Assembly (NCBI GenBank): GCA_019637975.1 | Contig: JAHBUR010000020.1 | Location: 21,017-85,016 of the forward strand | Source of the DNA: Bacteroidota bacterium | Lineage (GTDB): Bacteria; Bacteroidota; Ignavibacteria; UBA10030; UBA6906 | DNA length: 64,000 nucleotides | Direction: 5' to 3' | Shown: piece after piece, positions 18,360 to 26,483 of the stretch | How the letters are laid out: each line of letters begins with the position of its first letter | Position numbering within the stretch: position 1 is the first letter of the stretch | Notes under the pieces: generated by a model | The model's database searches: none | Told to the model about the DNA's origin: nothing | Seen by the model: only the letters and a program-made list of their open reading frames with translations | Position numbers and translations under genes: made by a program

Positions 18360-18815
18360 TTGAAATCATCTGCATTGGCAAATGCAATTGCGAAACTGGC
18401 ACTCACAAAGAAGGCTCAAGAAGTTGTGATTATGGATCTGCGCCCGCTGACATCGATGACGGATTTCTTTGTTGTCTGTTCAGCCGATTCTGACATCCAG
18501 GTGAAAGCAATTGCTGATGCCGTACTTGGGGGGACCGAGGAGAAGGGGATCGGCCCCTGGCACAAAGAGACGAAAAGTCACAATTGGATGCTGCTTGATT
18601 TCTCGGATGTTGTTCTTCACATCTTCCACAGGACGGCGCGGAGTTTCTACAACCTTGAGAAACTGTGGGGTGATGCGAAGATGAAGTACATTCGTGATGA
18701 AAAGCCGGCGGGCAAGCAGCCGAAACCGGTTTCACCAAAGAGTGCGAAGCCGAAGAAGAAATCGATTGTTCGAAGCACAAAAGGCAAGCCTGCCCGGAAG
18801 AAAACTGCTAAATGA
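18360..18815 (+). CDS. rsfS: Ribosome silencing factor RsfS
   Basis: 151 residues. Residues 1-110 form the Iojap/RsfS domain, which binds ribosomal protein L14 and blocks subunit joining under starvation (VVIMDLRPLTSMTDFFVVCS, then GPWHKETKSHNWMLLDFSDVVLHIF). The TTG start at 18360 is backed by AGGAGGAG just upstream. The C-terminus carries an extra Lys/Pro-rich tail (KPAGKQPKPVSPKSAKPKKK) of about 40 residues, probably disordered and RNA- or ribosome-binding (inference). It overlaps argS by 4 bp. Confidence 0.93.
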   Translation: MKSSALANAIAKLALTKKAQEVVIMDLRPLTSMTDFFVVCSADSDIQVKAIADAVLGGTEEKGIGPWHKETKSHNWMLLDFSDVVLHIFHRTARSFYNLEKLWGDAKMKYIRDEKPAGKQPKPVSPKSAKPKKKSIVRSTKGKPARKKTAK

Positions 18816-20443
18816 AAAACTACCTGCACGGGAAAATCTCCTTATCACTCCAATCACTCGGAATTGACCCGGGCACACTCATTGGTTTCGAAAAACCCCG
18901 CCAGGCAGAACATGGCGATCTGACGACAAATATCGCGATGGTGTTGGCAAAGTCGCAAAAAAAGAACCCCCGCCAGCTTGCCTCGGATATTGTCAATTCG
19001 CTTCAGCTCGACTCATTACTTGTCAGCAAAGTCGAAATTGCAGGACCCGGTTTCATCAATTTTACCCTCACTCCGAAATTCTACCGGCAGCAACTTGGCA
19101 CATTACTTTCCGCCGAACGATCGTTCGGCCGCTCGAATGTCGGCAACGGGAAGAAGACGCAGGTCGAGTTCGTGAGCGCGAATCCGACCGGGCCGCTGAC
19201 CGTCGGTCACGGGCGCGGTGCTGTGTACGGTGATACCGTTTCCAATCTGCTGGAATGGACGGGCCATGATGTAACGCGAGAGTATTACTTCAACAACGCC
19301 GGCAGGCAGATGCGCGTGTTGGGCGATTCTGTTCGTCTCCGGTACTTGCAGTTGCTGGGCGAGAGAGTCGAGTTTCCGGAAGACTACTACCAGGGCGAAT
19401 ACATCAAAGACATCGCATCACACCTCAAAGATGGGTTCGGGGATTCGCTGAGAAATGAACCGGCGGAAGGGAAGTTCAAAGCTCAGGCGGAAAAGGAAAT
19501 CTTTGAGGATATCAAGAAGACGTTGAAGTCGCTCGGCATCATTCACAAGACCTTCTTCAATGAGAACTCTTTGTATGAAGATGGGAAGATCAAGGAGGTG
19601 TTGGAAGAGTTCAAGAAGCGGGACTTGTCATACGAAAGCGAAGGGGCCGTCTGGCTGAAAACCAGCGCGCTCGGCAGCGAGAAGGACAAGGTGATTGTGA
19701 AGAACACGGGCGAACCGACGTACCGCCTTCCTGATATTGCCTACCACGTTGACAAGTTTCGGCGTAGGTTTGAGTTGATTGTAGATATTTTCGGCTCGGA
19801 CCATATTGCTACTTATCCCGACGTACTTGCGGGCGTCAAGGCACTCGGCTACGACGACACGAAAGTGAGAGTGCTGATTCACCAGTTCGTCACCATCATG
19901 CAGGGAACGGAAGTGGTGAAGATGTCCACCCGCAAAGCAAACTACATTACTCTTGACGAGTTGATTGCCGAAGTCGGCCCCGATGTTGTGCGCTACTTCT
20001 TCCTCATGCGAAGTATGACAGCGCATTTGAATTTTGACTTGAATCTCGCGAAACAGCAGTCGGATGAAAATCCGGTGTACTATCTGCAGTACGCCCACGC
20101 CCGCATTTGCAGCATCATGCGGAAGGCGGAAGAAGAAGGGAAGAAGGGAGCCACATCGCCGAATCTCGACTTGCTGAAAGAGCAGGAAGAGCTTGAACTC
20201 ATCAAGATGTTGCTGGAATTTCCTGAGACGGTCGAGTACTGTGCAGAGACGTTTGAAATTCACCGGTTAGCCGAATACTTGCAGGACGTCGCAACAGCAT
20301 TCCACAAATTCTACCACAATTGCCGCGTCGTCAGCGAAGATTCTGACTTGACGCATGCCCGGCTTGCACTCTGCGATGCGACGAAGGCCGTCCTTCGCAA
20401 CGGATTTGCCGTACTCGGCATTTCGGCGCCGGAGAAGATGTAG
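18812..20443 (+). CDS. argS: Arginyl-tRNA synthetase
   Basis: 543-residue class I synthetase charging tRNA-Arg. It has the N-terminal additional domain, then SANPTGPLTVGHGRGAVYGD with the HIGH-equivalent TVGHG near residue 130, and KMSTRKANY (KMSKS equivalent) near residue 372. A C-terminal DALR anticodon-binding domain includes YLQYAHARICSIMRKAEE. The length is typical. The ATG overlaps the rsfS stop by ATGA. Confidence 0.96.
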   Translation: MKNYLHGKISLSLQSLGIDPGTLIGFEKPRQAEHGDLTTNIAMVLAKSQKKNPRQLASDIVNSLQLDSLLVSKVEIAGPGFINFTLTPKFYRQQLGTLLSAERSFGRSNVGNGKKTQVEFVSANPTGPLTVGHGRGAVYGDTVSNLLEWTGHDVTREYYFNNAGRQMRVLGDSVRLRYLQLLGERVEFPEDYYQGEYIKDIASHLKDGFGDSLRNEPAEGKFKAQAEKEIFEDIKKTLKSLGIIHKTFFNENSLYEDGKIKEVLEEFKKRDLSYESEGAVWLKTSALGSEKDKVIVKNTGEPTYRLPDIAYHVDKFRRRFELIVDIFGSDHIATYPDVLAGVKALGYDDTKVRVLIHQFVTIMQGTEVVKMSTRKANYITLDELIAEVGPDVVRYFFLMRSMTAHLNFDLNLAKQQSDENPVYYLQYAHARICSIMRKAEEEGKKGATSPNLDLLKEQEELELIKMLLEFPETVEYCAETFEIHRLAEYLQDVATAFHKFYHNCRVVSEDSDLTHARLALCDATKAVLRNGFAVLGISAPEKM

Positions 20444-20448
20444 CGCTT

Positions 20449-20476
20449 TTGTTGCAAACCTCACCTTTTGTATATT
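20449..20476 (+). promoter_or_regulatory. Putative promoter of the DUF2283 gene
   Basis: TTGTTG (20449-20454), 16-bp spacer, TATATT (20471-20476), about 60 bp before the ATG at 20537. The same TATATT hexamer recurs in front of several genes here. Confidence 0.4.
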
Positions 20477-20536
20477 CTTCCAATGAAAGTCACATCACAA
20501 CGCGTTTCCGGACAGAAATTTTAGAGAGGTAGAAAA

Positions 20537-20755
20537 ATGAAATTCAACTATTATCCTGAAACTGACTCACTTTACATTGACCTTTCGGAGGAACAGAGTG
20601 TTGATTCGAAAGAAGTTGCTGAAGGGGTCGTCGTTGATTTTGATGAGAATGGGGCAATCGTCGGCATTGACATTGACCACGCAAGCAAAATTGTCAATCT
20701 GGAACGCATTGAATCTGCATCGTTGCCGATTAGCTCCTTCTCGATTGCCTCGTAG
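20537..20755 (+). CDS. DUF2283 small protein
   Basis: 72 residues matching the DUF2283 family: MKFNYYPETDSLYIDLSE, then VVVDFDENGAIVGIDIDHAS. Proteins of this type are single small beta domains of unknown function, often near toxin-antitoxin or mobile genes. GAGAGGTAG upstream of the ATG gives a ribosome-binding site. It is convergent with the DUF72 gene, with only 37 bp between stops, and opens the accessory block after the housekeeping operon. Confidence 0.85.
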   Translation: MKFNYYPETDSLYIDLSEEQSVDSKEVAEGVVVDFDENGAIVGIDIDHASKIVNLERIESASLPISSFSIAS

Positions 20756-20792
20756 AGGGTCACATCACTCGCAGAGTTGTTCAACTATTCAT

Positions 20793-21713
20793 CTACCCCG
20801 CCCTCCGGTACACCTTCTCGTCCGCAAACAATCCCGTATCCACGACACCGTTCACAGTCTGCAATAAATCGGGGAACGCCTGCGCGGCAGCCTGCGGAAC
20901 AAGAACCGGCTTCCCATCCCGCAACGACGACATCAGTTGCAGCGCATTGGCAATCGCTTTGCCTTCGGTTGTGTTGTTGAAGATGATATTAATGTTCTCG
21001 CATTTCTCTTCAAGCGCGGACAACCTTCGCTTCAGCTCACGCAGTTCCTTGGCGTTGTACAGATAGTCATACCGGGTATCCATGCCGTTCAGCAGCCATC
21101 CCTTCTCATTTCTTCCATGAAGACGAACATAAGCCGTCTTTCCAATCACTTCCGTCACAAAGGGCATCAATCTGTTGATGCGGGGAAGGTCGGCGTTGAC
21201 GACTCCCAACCCGCTCTCACGAAGAAAACTCCTGAGGAAGTGGACATCATTCCATGACTCATTTCTGAACTCTACATACAGCGGAAATCCCCTGAACGTG
21301 CCGCTGAGCTTTTCGAGATGGTAGCGGTTTGCGCCCGTATTCGTGAATGAGTAGGGAAGCTGCACCAGCGCGGCCCCGAGACGGTCATTCTTCTGCAATT
21401 CCTGCAGAAGTCCGCGCACACGCGTTGCCCGTTCGGGCCTGATTTCTTTTCCGTGCACAAACGACTTGTGCAGCTTCACGTTAAACCGGAAGCGCTTGTT
21501 CCCGGCCACTGCGGCAATCCACTGCAAGGCATCCGCCATTCCTAACGAATCATCCCAGAATGTCGCCCGTACTTCCACTGTATCAAAATACCGGGAGTAA
21601 ACGCGGAGCTTGGCGTCCGACTCTTCCATCGGCACGCTGTACAGACATTGATTGAAGCACTCGTGTTCCCATCCCCCGATGCCGATTGAGTACTGAACCT
21701 GTTTCCTGTTCAT
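20793..21713 (-). CDS. DUF72 protein (first copy)
   Basis: 306-residue DUF72 (YecE-like) protein with a TIM-barrel-like fold and no established enzyme activity. Recognisable segments are IGIGGWEHECFNQCLY at the N-terminus, YFDTVEVRATFW, FRFNVKLHKSF, LPYSFTNTGANRYHLEKL and YVRLHGRNEKGW near the C-terminus. The ATG at 21713 is preceded by GGAGG with five bases between, which decides the start against a longer in-frame ORF. A minus-strand promoter with palindromic elements lies upstream, shared with the divergent S24 repressor gene. A second DUF72 gene is at 25315. Confidence 0.85.
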   Translation of the reverse strand: MNRKQVQYSIGIGGWEHECFNQCLYSVPMEESDAKLRVYSRYFDTVEVRATFWDDSLGMADALQWIAAVAGNKRFRFNVKLHKSFVHGKEIRPERATRVRGLLQELQKNDRLGAALVQLPYSFTNTGANRYHLEKLSGTFRGFPLYVEFRNESWNDVHFLRSFLRESGLGVVNADLPRINRLMPFVTEVIGKTAYVRLHGRNEKGWLLNGMDTRYDYLYNAKELRELKRRLSALEEKCENINIIFNNTTEGKAIANALQLMSSLRDGKPVLVPQAAAQAFPDLLQTVNGVVDTGLFADEKVYRRAG

Positions 21714-21773
21714 AACGCCTCCGCTAAAAAAGTTCTTGACACAACGCTTGTAATTCCGTATAATTGCTGCAGC

Positions 21774-21822
21774 AAGATACGACATAATTGTCGTCTTGTC
21801 AAGTCCACAAGCGACATAATTG
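21774..21822 (-). promoter_or_regulatory. Promoter with palindromic operator between DUF72 and S24 repressor genes
   Basis: On the minus strand TTGACA (21802-21797), 17-bp spacer, TATCTT (21779-21774). The spacer holds the palindrome ACGACA-TAAT-TGTCGT (21779-21794). The segment CGACATAATTG repeats 32 bp away (21812-21822). A repressor bound in the spacer would block this promoter. The divergent neighbour encodes a CI/LexA-like repressor, the obvious candidate (inference). Confidence 0.55.
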
Positions 21823-21897
21823 ACAATTGACCATTGTCTGTTGACCATTGACCGTTATGAAACAGCATCCACGAACGTACGCGCACAGCAAGGAACG

Positions 21898-21940
21898 CCT
21901 TTGTGCTCCTTGTGTGCTTGTGACTTCGTGTTGAAATCTC
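21898..21940. repeat. Dispersed intergenic repeat (direct-repeat-rich)
   Basis: Short near-repeats (CTTTGTGCTCCTTGTG, TGTGCTTGTGACTTCGTG) of the kind seen as 'cacgaag/cacaaag' intergenic repeats in many environmental genomes. A related stretch is near 26390-26470. It sits directly upstream of the S24 repressor gene. Confidence 0.4.
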
Positions 21941-21965
21941 TCTTCATCAGTAACCAGAGGCGACT

Positions 21966-22616
21966 ATGAAATCCACCATTGGCGACCGCATACGTGAGGC
22001 GAGGGAGAACAAGGAACTCGATCAGGCGACCCTCGCGCACAAGGCCAACATCGTGACACGCACGCTGCAACGTTGGGAGAAAGGCGAGCAAATCCCCGAC
22101 GGCATTTCGATTACCAAAATCGCCAAAGCGACCGGCGCGCATCCCCATTGGCTTCTGACCGGCGAAGGGGAGATGTACGACGCGCCTGCCCGGCCATCGA
22201 ATGTCTTTCAGCTTCCGAACACATTCCGGCGGAACGCAAAGTTGGTTGAGCTGCCTATCATGTCCGCCGTACCCGCCGGGAAACTCGCTACCAATTTCCA
22301 CCCCGATTATGTTGACGACTACATTGCCGTTGACGACGTACGCGACCCGCAGGCGTTTGCGCTCAAAGTCAAAGGCAACAGTATGGCGCCCCGCATTGAA
22401 GATGGCGATACCGTTGTCGTCAGCCCGGCGCAAGAGGCACACAACGGCGATATCTGCGTCGTGCGAGTCAACGGCGAGGACACGTTGAAGAAGGTGAAGT
22501 TCGAAGGCAACTACATCCACCTCATACCTCTCAATCCGGATTTCGAGCCGGTAACGGTACGAAAGAAGGACGTGAACTTCTGCTGGAAGGTGGTGAAGAT
22601 GGTGAAGGAGTTGTAG
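21966..22616 (+). CDS. CI/LexA-like repressor (XRE HTH plus S24 peptidase)
   Basis: 216 residues. An XRE-type helix-turn-helix (IREARENKELDQATLAHKAN..TRTLQRWEKGEQIP) spans about 8-55. The C-terminal half is an S24 self-cleaving domain with the AG cleavage pair in SAVPAGK, catalytic Ser in GNSMAPRI and catalytic Lys in EDTLKKVKF. All catalytic elements are present, so RecA-stimulated self-cleavage and derepression on DNA damage are plausible (inference from the family). It is divergent from the DUF72 gene, with an operator-like palindrome between. No phage structural genes are nearby, so this is not clearly a prophage repressor. Confidence 0.88.
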   Translation: MKSTIGDRIREARENKELDQATLAHKANIVTRTLQRWEKGEQIPDGISITKIAKATGAHPHWLLTGEGEMYDAPARPSNVFQLPNTFRRNAKLVELPIMSAVPAGKLATNFHPDYVDDYIAVDDVRDPQAFALKVKGNSMAPRIEDGDTVVVSPAQEAHNGDICVVRVNGEDTLKKVKFEGNYIHLIPLNPDFEPVTVRKKDVNFCWKVVKMVKEL

Positions 22617-22624
22617 GGGGAGAT

Positions 22625-22690
22625 TTGCAATCGCGGCTACTCCTTTTGTATATTGGATACAAAAGTATCCATACGGATACAAAAGTATCC
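22625..22690 (+). promoter_or_regulatory. Promoter with twin palindromic operators before the nucleotidyltransferase-HEPN pair
   Basis: TTGCAA (22625-22630), 18-bp spacer, TATATT (22649-22654). The 16-bp palindrome GGATACAAAAGTATCC follows twice, at 22655-22670 and 22675-22690, with 20 bp between repeat starts (about two helical turns). The first copy covers the expected transcription start. This is a textbook autoregulatory operator for a toxin-antitoxin-like pair; the binding protein is probably the winged-helix nucleotidyltransferase encoded next (inference). Confidence 0.7.
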
Positions 22691-22707
22691 AAATGAGGAT
22701 TTCGCCG

Positions 22708-23325
22708 ATGGCCGTTCACAATGTGCTCGATTACGTATTTGCAGCATGGTCACATGTTGCTGTCCTTCGTGTTGTTCAAGATTCGGCGGTTGGGATGACA
22801 GGCCGTGAGATTGCCCGCCTTGCCCAAATGAGTCACCGCTCATGTTTGAAAGCCCTCACAACGTTGGAACAGCTTGCCATCATTCAGCGACAACGAGGTG
22901 GAAGGGACCATCGATTTCTATTAAACAGGGATCATGTTCTCGTGAAGCACGGGGTACTACCACTGCTCAAGTCGGAACGTAGTTTCTTGAATGAGCTGAC
23001 ACAGACACTTGTCAGAGGTTTGGGAACGCAGGCGCGTTCTGTTGTGCTGTATGGGAGCGCTGCCCGCAAAGAAGACCGGCTCGATAGTGACTTGGATATT
23101 TGCGTTGTGGTGGCTACGGAACGCGATGTCGAACAAGTGCAATCTTCTCTCCAAGATCTTGCGTCACTTATACTGCGAAGGTTCGGTGCCCGCCTTGCGC
23201 CTCTGCTTATGACTTCTAAAGACTTTGTAACGAAAGTGAAGAATAACAAAGCGCCAGTGTCCAGTATTCTCAAGGAAGGAATCGTGTTGCACGGACGCTC
23301 ACTGCGGGAGCTTGCACGTGGCTAG
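22708..23325 (+). CDS. MNT-type nucleotidyltransferase with N-terminal winged helix
   Basis: About 205 residues. The N-terminal part is a winged helix-turn-helix (REIARLAQMSHRSCLKALTTLEQLAIIQRQRGGRDHRFLLN). The C-terminal part is a minimal nucleotidyltransferase (VVLYGSAARKEDRLDSDLDICV), with the GS motif and DxD metal ligands near residues 116-134. In MntA/HepT systems such an enzyme AMPylates and silences its HEPN toxin partner. ATG 22708 has GAGGA eight bases upstream; the ATG at 22693 abuts the operator and has no ribosome-binding site. The next gene overlaps it and encodes the HEPN partner. Confidence 0.85.
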   Translation: MAVHNVLDYVFAAWSHVAVLRVVQDSAVGMTGREIARLAQMSHRSCLKALTTLEQLAIIQRQRGGRDHRFLLNRDHVLVKHGVLPLLKSERSFLNELTQTLVRGLGTQARSVVLYGSAARKEDRLDSDLDICVVVATERDVEQVQSSLQDLASLILRRFGARLAPLLMTSKDFVTKVKNNKAPVSSILKEGIVLHGRSLRELARG

Positions 23326-23722
23326 GAGCAGGCGTGTCAGTGTATCGCGTGAACGCTCGTCAGACTACATGAACGTAGCGGAAAACTTCTATCAGGGTGC
23401 CGGGCTTGCCCGTGAATTCGAATACTGGAACGCAGCCGGTGTACTCATAGTTCATGCTGCCATTGCACTCCCGGACGCTGTTGCGATCAGGTTCGGAGGC
23501 GTGAAAAGTCAAGGGGAAGACCATCACGATGCAGCGACTCTGCTGGATGAACTTGTTGCCGGGGATGACATGAAGAAGACTGCGTTGGGCCAATTGCGGC
23601 GCATCATCGATCACAAGACTTCGGTTTCTTACAGCGGGGAGGTGTATAATCGGAAAGACGTGGAACAACTCTGGAAGCAACTTGAGAGGTTCCGATTGTG
23701 GGCAAAGTCGATTCTCCAATAG
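23318..23722 (+). CDS. HEPN-domain protein, probable partner of the nucleotidyltransferase
   Basis: 134 residues, all-helical. The pattern YWNAAGVLIVHAAIALPDAVAI resembles the HEPN core, and RRIIDH (R-x4-H, about residue 95-100) is a candidate catalytic motif of HEPN RNases. GGGAG lies seven bases upstream of GTG 23318; the TTG at 23312 is too close to it. It overlaps the nucleotidyltransferase gene by 8 bp, so the two are translationally coupled. It probably acts as an RNase toxin neutralised by the upstream enzyme, as in HepT-MntA (family inference). Unlike classical HepT, the antitoxin side here also carries a DNA-binding domain. Confidence 0.75.
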   Translation: MARSRRVSVSRERSSDYMNVAENFYQGAGLAREFEYWNAAGVLIVHAAIALPDAVAIRFGGVKSQGEDHHDAATLLDELVAGDDMKKTALGQLRRIIDHKTSVSYSGEVYNRKDVEQLWKQLERFRLWAKSILQ

Positions 23723-23764
23723 ATGTGAAACAATATTCTGTGCATCTTCAATATACGAAGCGAG

Positions 23765-24187
23765 ATGACCATGAAAGCCACCGCCACCTACTCCGTCAAG
23801 AAATGGGAAGAGAGCACGCTGCAACAAATCCCTCCCGACATGAAAACAACCAGAGCCTCCGTCGAGTACGAACTCAAAGGCGACCTCGAAGGCAAAGCAA
23901 CCGTTGAGTACCTGATGTTCTACGTTCACGCCGACGAGAAAGATCAGCACAACTCCACCGCCGTGTACACCGGACTCATCCGCTTTGAGGGGAAGCTCAA
24001 CGGCCGCGCCGGGAGTTTCGTGATGAAGGATGACGGCAAGTTTGCTGGCGGTGCCGCTGAGTCGTCATTGAAGATTCTCGATGGTTCGGGAACGGGGGAA
24101 CTGAAAGGCATCAGCGGCACAGGCATGTATCGGGCGGATAGGGAAGGGGCGAGGATGGAGGTAGACGCCAATGCAAACAAGGGGTAG
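23765..24187 (+). CDS. DUF3224 protein
   Basis: 140 residues with the DUF3224 beta-barrel pattern: ATATYSVKKWEE at the start, YTGLIRFEGKLNGRAGSFVMKDDGKF in the middle, and GSGTGELKGISGTGMY near the end. This lipocalin-like/allene-oxide-cyclase-like family has no settled function. There is no signal peptide, so it is probably cytoplasmic. Two adjacent start codons (23765 and 23771) are possible, with GCGAG just upstream. Confidence 0.85.
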   Translation: MTMKATATYSVKKWEESTLQQIPPDMKTTRASVEYELKGDLEGKATVEYLMFYVHADEKDQHNSTAVYTGLIRFEGKLNGRAGSFVMKDDGKFAGGAAESSLKILDGSGTGELKGISGTGMYRADREGARMEVDANANKG

Positions 24188-24225
24188 CTTTCTGAAAAAT
24201 CTGTTTCTGCTGAATCAGCCGAAAG

Positions 24226-25200
24226 GTGGTATTTGTGGGCTCACATGATGGTCGACCCTTTATTCCGGATACAACAGAATGGCAACCGAGATATAGTGCT
24301 GCGGGCACTCTTAAATCGGGATTTGTGAAGAGATGCAAGGCATTAGAGCAGGGAATCTGTTTGAGAGTCGAATCCGAGAAGACTATGAATATTGATGACT
24401 ATGATTCACGCTTAGGAGTAGAAGACATACTCAGAGATGAACTTGGAAAGATCCTTCCCGCCCGATATAGCGTGAAGGCAGGAGTTGTTAACGACAGGAG
24501 CGGAAATACAGCAGGGGATATCGATATAGTTGTATTCAATGATATTTGGTTCCCATCACTAAAGGCTGGAGCGACTAGTCAGTCGCGACGAGTTCACTTG
24601 CCAATTGACGGCGTCTATGCCGTCTGTGAAGTCAAGCAAACAATAGACTTCAAGGTTCTTGACGAGGCTATGAAAAAACTTGTGATGTGCCACCGACTCC
24701 AGCGGCCAATGACCCATGCTCAAAGGCTCGTTGAGAATCGTGAGGTCAGTCATTGTGTTCACGGCCTGTCGAATCCGCTATATTCAGCAATCATAGCAAC
24801 GAATCTAAAGGCTGGTATAGATATCAATGAAATGGTTGACAGATTCTTTTTGATAAACAAAACGCTTAAACGTCTGGAGGTAGTTCGGGCATTTTGCGTA
24901 TTAGGACATGGAACAGTGACTTGGGCATTTAAGGACGAGAAGAACGAAATCCGTCCAGCACTTTTTATGATGGAGGATCTTCTTCAGCCGATCTTTCCTG
25001 CCTTTCATAGAATTCCGCAAACTGAATCACCTTTGTACGCTCTGGTTTCAGATCTGATGCTGCATCTCTATCATTCGGTTTTGGCGCCGGAGGACATCGC
25101 ACCGAGCTATGGTCCTGTGTCGCCGACTATCAGCGTTCCGATGTCGAATAAAACTATCTTGGCTCCTGACAATGAGATACCTTCCCGGATGGAGCAGTAG
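24226..25200 (+). CDS. DUF6602-like protein, possible nuclease fold
   Basis: 324 residues. Similar to DUF6602 proteins, which occur near restriction or defence genes. The segment SGNTAGDIDIVVFND, followed about 45 residues later by YAVCEVKQTIDF, forms the D-(x)n-ExK pattern of PD-(D/E)xK nucleases, so a nuclease-like fold is likely (inference, not proven activity). The first 50 residues look unlike a structured domain, and the real start may be ATG 24385 (MNIDDYDSRLGVEDILRDEL). The gene is visibly more AT-rich than its neighbours, suggesting acquisition by transfer. No partner methylase is adjacent. Confidence 0.65.
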   Translation: MVFVGSHDGRPFIPDTTEWQPRYSAAGTLKSGFVKRCKALEQGICLRVESEKTMNIDDYDSRLGVEDILRDELGKILPARYSVKAGVVNDRSGNTAGDIDIVVFNDIWFPSLKAGATSQSRRVHLPIDGVYAVCEVKQTIDFKVLDEAMKKLVMCHRLQRPMTHAQRLVENREVSHCVHGLSNPLYSAIIATNLKAGIDINEMVDRFFLINKTLKRLEVVRAFCVLGHGTVTWAFKDEKNEIRPALFMMEDLLQPIFPAFHRIPQTESPLYALVSDLMLHLYHSVLAPEDIAPSYGPVSPTISVPMSNKTILAPDNEIPSRMEQ

Positions 25201-25314
25201 TCCGGTGGGCGGAACAAGAAGATGAACGGAAGGATTCTCAACAGACAAACATACGATGAAATGCCCGAACGCTTCAGTCGGGAAGTGGCGCTGTAATCCG
25301 CAATCCCCAATCTC

Positions 25315-26325
25315 TCACAACTTCTCCACCGGATACTCATCCAACATATCCAATATCCCCTCAATCGTCTTCGGCGAATTTCCCTCCGCACGGTTGTTGA
25401 TGTAGGCGTAGAGCGAGCGGCCCTCGGCAATACAACGGTGGACTGCCTCAACGATGCCTAATCTCAGCTCGGGGTTCTCTTCTTTGATTTCCGTGTAGGG
25501 CTGAAACAGCCGCACGGCATCTTCGTACTTTCTTCCTGCTTTGAGCAATGCTCGCGACACGCTGAACTTCGTTGTGAGAATGCCGCCAATCTTCAGTTGC
25601 TCGATAATCGGCGGCATGCGGGTCCAGTTGTTCAAGACATGGGCGACATCGTGCGCTTGCAACATCTTCAAATACTCTTCCGTCAAAAAATTCTCGTTGC
25701 GCAGCTCGATGGCGAAATCAAATCCCTTCGGCAGACGGTGAAGAAAATCGTCTATCATCTCTACAAATTTGTCATAGTTGATTCCCGAGTTCGGATGAAA
25801 TGTCGAGAACTCGAAGATAATCACGCCCCGCTTTTTCTGCAGGTGTTCAAGCGGTTTGAGAAACTGCTGTTGAAACAACTCAACATTGAGGAAATCCGGA
25901 TTCTCCGTTCCGGCCTTCGGGCCGAAGCGGGGAATATTCGGATAGCGTTTGATCGTGATGCGGTCGGTGACTTTGAGCGAGAGCTTGAATTCATCCGTCG
26001 TTTGGTCGTGGATGAATTTCATTTTGTCGGGATCGGGGAAGTCGTACAGAGCAAAGTCGGCGCAGACGGTCGGGAAGAGTTCTGAGTACTCGGCGAGGGC
26101 GTTGTCGTTGAACGTCTTTTTCGATTTGTACTCTTTGTTGTAGATGTGCCCGCGCCAGCCGGGATATTTCCACGACGACCCTCCGAAGTAAATGCCCTTG
26201 CTCGCCCATCGCTTGATGCGAGGTCTATTCTTCTCCACGTACTCGGATGTTGCCTTCACTTTCTTCGGCGGAGGGTTGTCTCCGAAGAGTGAAAGAGTGG
26301 TATCTTGTTTCTTTTTCTTACCCAT
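25315..26325 (-). CDS. DUF72 protein (second copy)
   Basis: 336-residue DUF72 protein with a Lys-rich N-terminus (MGKKKKQDTTLSLFG). Family segments are GIYFGGSSWKYPGWRGHIYN, ELFPTVCADFALYDFPD, FKLSLKVTDRIT, FEFSTFHPNSGINYDKF, FDFAIELRNENFL and LYAYINNRAEGNSPKTI. The last, with its conserved NN motif, is typical near the end of DUF72. It is longer and clearly divergent from the copy at 20793, so the two are not a recent duplication. ATG 26325 is the likely start. The function of the family is unknown. Confidence 0.85.
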   Translation of the reverse strand: MGKKKKQDTTLSLFGDNPPPKKVKATSEYVEKNRPRIKRWASKGIYFGGSSWKYPGWRGHIYNKEYKSKKTFNDNALAEYSELFPTVCADFALYDFPDPDKMKFIHDQTTDEFKLSLKVTDRITIKRYPNIPRFGPKAGTENPDFLNVELFQQQFLKPLEHLQKKRGVIIFEFSTFHPNSGINYDKFVEMIDDFLHRLPKGFDFAIELRNENFLTEEYLKMLQAHDVAHVLNNWTRMPPIIEQLKIGGILTTKFSVSRALLKAGRKYEDAVRLFQPYTEIKEENPELRLGIVEAVHRCIAEGRSLYAYINNRAEGNSPKTIEGILDMLDEYPVEKL

Positions 26326-26347
26326 ACATACTCTGCCAAAATACAAA

Positions 26348-26470
26348 GCCCGTTGTCGAAGCAACGGGCAGAGAGTCGTGTGAAAATTCAGCCACTAAGA
26401 CTCAAAGATCTCGAAGGTTTCACCAAGTCACTCTTCGTGAATCCTCTGTGACCTCTGTGACTTTGTGGCG
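26348..26470. repeat. Hairpin plus dispersed 'cacagagg' repeat
   Basis: GCCCGTTG-TCGAAG-CAACGGGC (26348-26369) is an 8-bp stem that may act as a terminator for DUF1015 transcription on the minus strand. The next 100 bp hold imperfect tandem words (TCTGTGACCTCTGTGACTTTGTGG) of a dispersed intergenic repeat family. No gene is present. Confidence 0.4.
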
Positions 26471-26483
26471 TTCTTTCTTTGTC

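Noticed and set aside
21966..22616. Prophage CI repressor
   Set aside because: The protein fits, but there are no phage genes within 10 kb; a damage-responsive cellular repressor is kept instead.
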